NCBI RefSeq assembly: GCF_039555335.1
Contig: NC_092630.1
Span: 85,690,148-85,754,147, forward strand
Source: Amphiura filiformis
Taxonomy: Eukaryota; Echinodermata; Ophiuroidea; Amphilepidida; Amphiuridae
Length of the DNA stretch: 64,000 nucleotides
Direction of reading: 5' to 3'
Part shown: piece by piece, positions 56,991 through 64,000 of the stretch
How positions within the stretch are numbered: position 1 is the stretch's first letter
Layout of the letters: each line of letters begins with the position of its first letter
Position numbers and translations under genes: made by a program
The notes under the pieces: generated by a model
What the model was told of the DNA's origin: nothing
Databases searched by the model: none
Seen by the model: only the letters and a program-made list of their open reading frames with translations

Positions 56991-57628
56991 TTAAGGGATC
57001 TGGAATGAGCGTTTTGAGCGTTTCGACAGTATTTTTTGTGGGACATGAGAGCACATCAGACATATCGAATTGCATTCTGAATACAAAGAATGTTGTCTTT
57101 CTGATATCAGAAAAATTTTCATTTTTTGAAATTCACGATATAATACAAATTTTTTGACAAATTATAAAAATTTGATCTTTTTCACATTTTTGATATATAA
57201 CAATCCTCGAAGTAAACTTTATAAATCTAATGATATATTCTTAAAGTATGTAGCTGGGAGGAAAAGCCAACGATCAATTGAAAATTTTGACCTTTCATTT
57301 TGAAGATATGGATTTTTTTCCCAAAAAGACCTATTTTTTGTTGGTGTTTTGGGGAAAAAAATCCATATTTTCAATACGAAAGGTCAAAATTTTCAATTGA
57401 TCGTCGGCTTTTCATCCCACCTATATACACTTTAAGTATAAATCATCAGATTTAGCAAGTTTACTTCGAGTACTGTTTTCAAAAATATCAATTTGCCATA
57501 AAATGTGTATTACATTGCGAATTTCAAAAAATGAAAATTATTTGATATCAGAATGCAATTCGATATGTCTGATGTGCTCTAATGTCCCACAATAAATACT
57601 GTCCAAACGTTCATACCCCTTCCCTTAA
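56991..57628. mobile_element. TTAA-flanked foldback MITE, second family
   Basis: TTAA at 56991-56994 and 57625-57628. GAGCACATCAGACATATCGA and ATTGCATTCTGA near the left end are inverted near the right end (57545-57580), as are TTTGACCTTTCATTTTGAAG-type blocks in the centre, so nearly the whole element folds. Confidence 0.85.
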
Positions 57629-57828
57629 TTCGCTAAATTATACCAACAAATTTGACAGGTTTACATTGAATTGTAAACATGAATTGCTGGATTAGTGAAA
57701 TTAAATACCCACAAAAATGGTGGTCATTGGCATTTAGCAAAATTAAGTACTTAGCAAAATTAGATAGCTTTACAGTACCTCAGAAATATCTTAGTTTAAC
57801 CTCATTTATCCAACTACATGTATATGTC

Positions 57829-57950
57829 AATATACAGGGTGCCACAAATGTCATAAAGGGTGGAAAAGTAAAATTTTGGTTCAATATGTAAGTCAATATA
57901 CAGGGTGCCACAAATGTCATCCAGGGTGGAATTAAGTGAAACTTTGGTTC
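57829..57950. repeat. Two-copy tandem duplication
   Basis: ATACAGGGTGCCACAAATGT followed by CAT..AGGGTGGAA and TTTTGGTTCAA-type sequence occurs twice at a 65-bp spacing (57832 and 57897). Confidence 0.8.
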
Positions 57951-60900
57951 AAAAAGTACATAATGTTGTTTCTGTCTTATTTGTGCCCACATCACAAAAA
58001 GTAGCCTACCTCCTCTATTATAAGATAATAACATTGTGAGTAATGATCGCATAATTGTGATGTGTTTCTAAAGCATGTTTTCACTGGTACTGTTGTAAGC
58101 AATAAATGATAACCTTTCAACATTGTGAGAAAATGACACATTGTCATGGCCCTGTCACTTTCGTGCGGCGCTGCAGCAAGCGGAATGACGTATCAGCCAA
58201 TGACAAGCCTTGGTTGTGTCTGTTTGTCGCAATGTGTGTGTGTCACGCCGCTCTGTGGCAAGCATCATTGTGGAATCACCTGTCATCATTGTGGAATAAT
58301 TAATACCTTTAATCCTGTTTTGCCAAATTATGAAAGATAGTTAAATCTTAATTCTTTAGTTAATTCTAACTGGCAAATAAAAGTTGAATTGGAATTTTAT
58401 TTTTTTGCTATTGTTGATGGAAAATGGGCCCAAAACATGCAATTTAACATCATAATTGGGGTCACAAAATTCATCATAAGCATTCAAAATTTAGGTTATC
58501 ACATATGTATGAGTTTGCTCATAAATTTAATATTTTTAAATGTTAATTTTGATAAAATTATCAAAAATATTAGAATTATGTGTTTTCCAAAAAATACAAT
58601 GCATAAAATCTGAAATTAGTCTTAGTACAAGTCTTTGGGCTTGAATTTTTTTTAAAGTAAACTTTATGTCAATATCATAAGAACATATGTTTTCGCTGAA
58701 AATTACTAAGCAAAATTTTCAAAGTAAATCAAACATGGTCACAGCATAATGAAAAACACCATAAACAGGCAGGATTTTGGCCCTTATTTCCAAAGATTTG
58801 CCAGATACTAGTATTAAGATTTGTCTTTTATTGCTAGTTAGAACTACCTAACGGATTATGATTGAGCAATGTTTCATTTGTCAAAACAGTAATACATTCA
58901 GGATCTGTGATGCATGTGATATAATCATGACAATCGGAAAACAGGCACTTACAGGAAGTGTATCTACAAAATTGAATGTTTATTTTCATTGCATTGTATT
59001 CAATGTGTGGCTTATCTGTTTGTTTGGATAAATATTCAATACTATTTATGACATTGTTATCATTTGGTGTGTTTGATTATGACCATGACATGTCAACATT
59101 CTATTGTCATTTTTTCAATAATTCAAAACTAGTTATTCCTCATTCCCCAAATAAGATATCAATCAAATGTTCACTGCATGTAGTTACCCAAATTATATCA
59201 GCTAAGTTAGTGTTGTGGACAAAATCAAGTAGCATATCGACATTGTTTTGCAGCCTGAAATTTTCTACAGCAATTACATGTTCACAAATTCAAGCTACGA
59301 TAAGGCTAAAAAACAAGTTTGTTTGTCATAGGTGGCCTATTATTTATTTAGTATTGCTTGTAAATGTAAACAAAATGTAAGAGAAAAAATCTTGCCAAAA
59401 ACTGTGCCTAAAGTTCAGTGGTTTCTTGCATTTCAAGATTTCTCAAATAAAAACACAAAATGCTGTAAAATTGCTCCAAACGAAATGTGTGCAGCGAATG
59501 GGAATTAAATTTTGGTTTTTTTAGCCTAAGCAGCATTTTTTTAATTTTGCAACCTTTGTCATTGAAAATCAAACCAAGCATAATGATGAAATTAGTTCCG
59601 ATGAAAAGTGACTTCATACAATTTTGGTTAAATTGTGAACTACATGTATTAGTAATTATTATTAATATTATGCCATACTTTGTAACCCCATCTGCTCCAA
59701 TGAGTGCAATATTAATGGCTTCACTCATGCCTATGATTGTATCAAAATAAATCATATATTGTGCATTTTCACTTCAGTACAAGCTTTATCATACAACCTG
59801 ACACAATAATTTAATGCTTAATTTTGTTTCATGAATCAACCCCTAAGTTCAGTAATTTGTTTGGTTGCTACACTCTCGTCTTCCTGTTACTAGTAACAAG
59901 TCTGGTGCCTGTAGGGTTGTAAGGGATTATTTCCGAGTTGGTTACTATCTGTTATTATGGCACAACCCCAAACCCATAGGCAAATGAAATATACTTGGTT
60001 AACATTGCACCCAGTAGATGAGATGGTACTTGCTGTGTATGCTTGCTAATTGCACTCTCTATTTATACCGTGTTACAGTGTTTTGACTAATCTGTGACAC
60101 TCTATGTTACTATTAAATAGTACAAGTGTTCAACTGCTTATATTTTAGGAATATGTTTGTGTTTTTTTAAACATTTTTGGTGACATTGTCTTCATTTTGC
60201 TTTGGGATCCATTTTATTTTCCTGATTGGTTTATTCATTTGTAATAGCAGCAGCTAGGCTGAGCAAATAAGCAGTACATATCTACCCAATCAGCCTTGGC
60301 TTTGTTTTCACTGACCTTTTATTGTATGTTTTAAAAATATCCAAATTTATTTCCATCAACCTTTATCATATTGGTTGGCTATTCTTAACAGTTCATTCAC
60401 ATTGAATCTTGGCGGCAATACTTATTGACATTTGAAGCAACACATTGGAAAGATAATGAAATTTTATAGAAAAAACATTAGAGAGATTAATAATTTGACT
60501 CTCAGAAAAAATAAAAATAAAATATTTATTTGTAAATTGATTTAAAAATGCATTAATTCATTTATGCAAAAATTCATTTTATTTATTTATGCATGCATAT
60601 TTATGCATAAAAACATCGTTATTAAAATTGATATATTTATTCAATTGTGCATTTACACATATTTTGTCTATATTTGAAATGTAAGAAGTACATACAAGAT
60701 GTGCATTGTGATCATACACTTGTATTTAAATAAATACTAACTTTCGTTTGAGCAGGGATTATACATGTTGGGGTGGGAGCTGTTTAGCAGAGATGTGCCT
60801 AGATTGTTTCTAGTCCATTTGGCTTCCTTGAGACGGCATTAACGTCCACATATGTCATACACACAAGATAAAACTTGGTGTATGGTGCAGTCCCAGGTGT

Positions 60901-61050
60901 CACATGAGGACGCTCTTCTCTTGAGAAAGCCAAATGGCCTATATAGTCAGTCATGACAGACCATTTATCCCCTTTCAGTACAGATGCTTCATCTCCCCTC
61001 TATATCTGAGTTGTCCTAGATCACTGGTGCATCAGGGATGTCATGTACAT
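57951..61050. other. Intronic sequence, no exon recognised
   Basis: AT-rich; frames such as 58976-59380 and 59408-59755 have no recognisable features. Confidence 0.45.
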
Positions 61051-61054
61051 GTAT

Positions 61055-61440
61055 GAAGTCCGACTCAGACTCCACATCCCAGCGCGATGCGATGCTTTAA
61101 ACATTGCAGCATTGCGCGATGAAATTAAAGTGTACATTTCAATTTCATCGCACGATGCTGTGATGTTTTAATTTTAAAAGCATGTGGGGTCTGCATCTCC
61201 TTTTATGGTCATTCTGCCTACCTTGATTTTCCAGCAGCCAATCACAACCTTGCACGGCTGCGATATCGCAGCGCGATGTGATAAAGTTGAACAAAATCCA
61301 AAGCCATCGTGGACCGAAATTTCCACCTCGCAATGAGAATTTTCACAGCCGTGCTCGTAAAAACCTGGCTCAGATTTCAGTGTTTTAGAGCATCAGAGCA
61401 TCACATCGCGCTACGATGTGGAGTCCGAATCAGACTTGAT
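61055..61440. mobile_element. Foldback MITE with GATGTGGAGTCxGA ends
   Basis: The left TCCGACTCAGACTCCACATC and the right GATGTGGAGTCCGAATCAGA are inverted; inner GCGCGATGCGATGCT and AGCATCACATCGCGC also pair. About 385 bp, no coding. Confidence 0.8.
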
Positions 61441-62948
61441 GTACATGTAGGATGACCTGTGTATGAGGTCACTGGGCTTCTAGGTCAGTCTCTTTACACT
61501 TGCTAATGAATTCACCTGTTAACACAATTATCACAATAAATGGGGGTTAATGCACAAATTATAGCTCCCCTAACTCATTAACTTAATTAATAGGGGGATC
61601 TGTTGAATATATACTCTGATGTAGAGTGGCAATGACAGCAGTATGAATCATTGTCTACAAGGGATCATCTTAGATTCTACTGAGGTGATGCAAAGGGATC
61701 ATCTTAGATTCTATGTCTTGGGGTGATGTTCAGTCAAGTATCTAGAGCATGTATCAGAAAAGTACATTTTCAAATGATAGCTGAATCATGAATATGAAGT
61801 GCGTAGTTAACTCCAAGCTGTGGATATTTGACTAATTGAATGAAGCATAAAAATAACCAGCCCAAGTAATTCTATTTATTTATTTTATTTTTATGAATGT
61901 TGTGGTTGTTGGTTTAGGGTTTAATCTGCTTGCATATATTTCAATCCCATAGATATAATTAATTGAAATTAGATTTCCTACCTGTCATAAGTATCTATAG
62001 TGCATCATAGTAATTGTTTGTCAGGTTGATCCTAGAGAAGATTTCTTAAACTTCCCACAATGCATTTCAATTTACTGTACTGATTTGCTATCTAGTGCAA
62101 CATGGGTAGATAGTAACAAAAAGTATCCCCAATGAACAGAACACATCCAGATCTTGCTAAATGTGTTTATTTCTTGACTATCAACCCATGTTTAGCCAGT
62201 CTATTCTCAACATGATAACAAATGAAACCTATACAACATAATAGAGTGTCATTTGATGAGATGTGGCATCATGCTGCCGAGGATTCTGGGAAGGGTAAGA
62301 TATATAGAACTGTGGATTTATCCACAAAGCATGTTAAATTCAAATAATGTATGAGTTGTTGATAATTAAATTCTACTAATAAAGATGTGCTGAAAGGTTT
62401 TTAATAATTTCTACTACTTGCTGCCTGAATCAAAATTTGATTGAACATGATCAGCATGATTTTTGGGGGGGGGGGGAATACTGTCACCCTGTATTTAGGG
62501 CAACATGTTAACCAGCCTTTATTTTGTTTGATAAAATTAATGTCCATTAGTCGAAATTAGTAACATTAATTAATAAGCTTTTTGCAGAGCTTACTCCACA
62601 TCATAATTTAGTGAGTTTGTAATTTTGCCATCTTCCTAAAGAATGAAGTGTCAGGTTTGATAGCAATTTGTAATTGGAATAAAAACTGGCTTACATGTGC
62701 TGAAGTGCCAAATGGAGACTGCCATGTTTGTGATGAAATTTTAGCATAGCTTAACACAAACTCTTTAGGATACTAAGTTGAAATGCTAAGAAACCTAGAT
62801 TATTAATTTTTAAATCTTCACAGTATTCAACTTCAATTAGTCTACTAAAAGTCAGTAAGAGAAATTAGCTACTTGTATTTGAATGGGCCTTCAACTTCGT
62901 CTATACTGCTGTTTGACCAATTTTTTTGCCAAATTTTACATTTCAAAA
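61441..62948. other. Intronic sequence, no exon recognised
   Basis: Includes a short duplication of GGATCATCTTAGATTCTA (61664 and 61696) and a poly-G tract at 62465-62474. Confidence 0.45.
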
Positions 62949-63232
62949 ATGCCTAAGGCCAAAAAAAAAAAAGTTTGTCTCAAAGCTTATGCGTAGCGTT
63001 TGTAAAATCCCACGATTTGACAAAAAACAAATGTGGAAATTTTTTTATTTAAAAAAAATAATTTTTTTATAGTATTTACAAGAAAAAAACGGAAAAAAAA
63101 AAAATATTTTAAAAATACCATGAAAAAAAGTCAGGAATAAAAAAAAACCAAAAAAAAAATCACATTTCGCATTTGTTTTTAAATTTCTTGTGAGCTTTGA
63201 GACAAACCTTCTTTTTTTTTTTTTTAGCCTAA
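62949..63232. mobile_element. MITE-like foldback element, family M1, copy 2
   Basis: Left GCCTAAGGCC, A run, GTTTGTCTCAAAGC; right GCTTTGAGACAAACC, T run, TAGCCTAAT. Interior of A/T runs as in the element at 9689-10137. Confidence 0.7.
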
Positions 63233-64000
63233 TGACAATTTTAATTACTTATTATCATTCACTTTATAAACAATTTCAGTGGCATGCGCAAAGGGGGGGG
63301 GGGCATGGCCCCCCCACTTTTGTTGGTCATTCGGGGGACGGTGCAAAAACATCAAAATTTGCCCCCTCAAAATAGGATTCCTTGGCCTTTTAAAATGCTA
63401 AAACCCCAGAGCTTCCGGGGTCGCCGCCCCATGGACCCCAACAGGGGCCCTAAGGCGGGCCCCTGTACCCCACCGTGAGGGGCTTGCGGCTATGCCCGCA
63501 CCTTATACTCCTAATCAGACTCCATTTGGGGTAACTGAATAATCTGGCCCGCCACTTTCAATGTGCTGTGCACGGCTGCACGTCACTGAACAATTTGAAT
63601 TTTTTACATCTTCGCTGGGATCACTGAAAAGGCCTTTAAGATGGGTTGTTTTTTAAAAATTATGGGGCATTTGAAGTGGTATTTTAATTTATAAATTTGA
63701 AATAAATATCATTATTTCTTTACTAATGTCAATTAAGTGAATGAAAAACATTTGCTTTTGCTCTGAGATCTGAGAGTTCATTGTACATGGTACAAACTTG
63801 ATAATCTATATACACATTGCACATTGTGCCAACATGGTAAAAGTATCCCAACTTGGGCGAGTAAAATCGGGTATAGCGTTTGAAACTGAATTAGGAAAGA
63901 AACCAAGTTAAGTTTTTCTTTTAGCGAAATATTATTATTACTGATTTTACTGCATATCATATCACATTTATGCCACGACCCCTGCTGTTATTTTTTTCTG
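63233..64000. other. Unique sequence and a repeat fragment
   Basis: 63281-63480 contains CAGTGGCATGCGCAAAGGGG and C/G-rich sequence recalling the hAT-like MITE end at 21073; otherwise nothing recognised. Confidence 0.4.

Noticed and set aside
42009-64000. DOCK exon 2 (SH3 domain)
   Set aside because: No plus-strand frame with SH3-like ALYDY/GWYRG-type residues between good splice sites was found; it probably lies beyond the window.

Overview
This is a nuclear genome window from an animal, not a prokaryote. It is AT-rich, its genes are split by GT-AG introns, and it carries LINE, Penelope, DIRS, LTR, hAT-like and TTAA-type elements, tRNA-derived SINEs and minisatellites. The mix of elements and the protein sequences suggest a marine invertebrate deuterostome, most likely an echinoderm; the lineage is inference.

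Three host genes are supported. (1) A complete four-exon short-chain dehydrogenase/reductase of the retinol dehydrogenase/17-beta-HSD6 type lies on the minus strand at 14136-17479; its exons sum to 978 nt (325 aa). (2) A complete nine-exon ZNF277 orthologue lies on the minus strand at 27003-41517; its exons sum to 1317 nt (438 aa) and give five C2H2 fingers. (3) A 12-codon first exon at 41972-42008 on the plus strand resembles the start of DOCK3/DOCK4. It lies head to head with znf277, 454 bp away, as DOCK4 and ZNF277 do in human. The remaining 22 kb would then be DOCK intron 1.

Layout: 1-6130, an LTR retrotransposon on the minus strand with gag but no recognisable pol. 6131-8420, a large inverted repeat built of tandem units. 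8430-9250, a LINE 3' fragment and a hexanucleotide repeat. 9689-12540, a MITE and dispersed repeats. 12600-20395, the SDR gene between long arrays of a ~34-bp minisatellite, with more of it at 23315-23880. 21073-22887, hAT-like and palindromic MITEs. 27003-41517, znf277, whose introns hold a Penelope-like element, a SINE, a LINE tail, MITEs, perfect hairpins and a gag-like gene with a MYND finger. 42830-46560, a LINE cut by three later insertions, two of them with clear target-site duplications. 46824-47170, a TTAA MITE. 47211-54511, a nearly full-length DIRS-type tyrosine-recombinase retrotransposon with inverted termini and internal complementary region. 54512-64000, noncoding sequence with further MITEs.

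The most unusual observation is in znf277 intron 6. About 22 tandem ~81-bp units (30287-32105) each repeat the 3' splice acceptor plus the first ~60 nt of exon 7. The gene therefore carries a ladder of decoy acceptors ahead of the real one, and in the two commonest unit lengths read-through of a decoy hits an in-frame stop.
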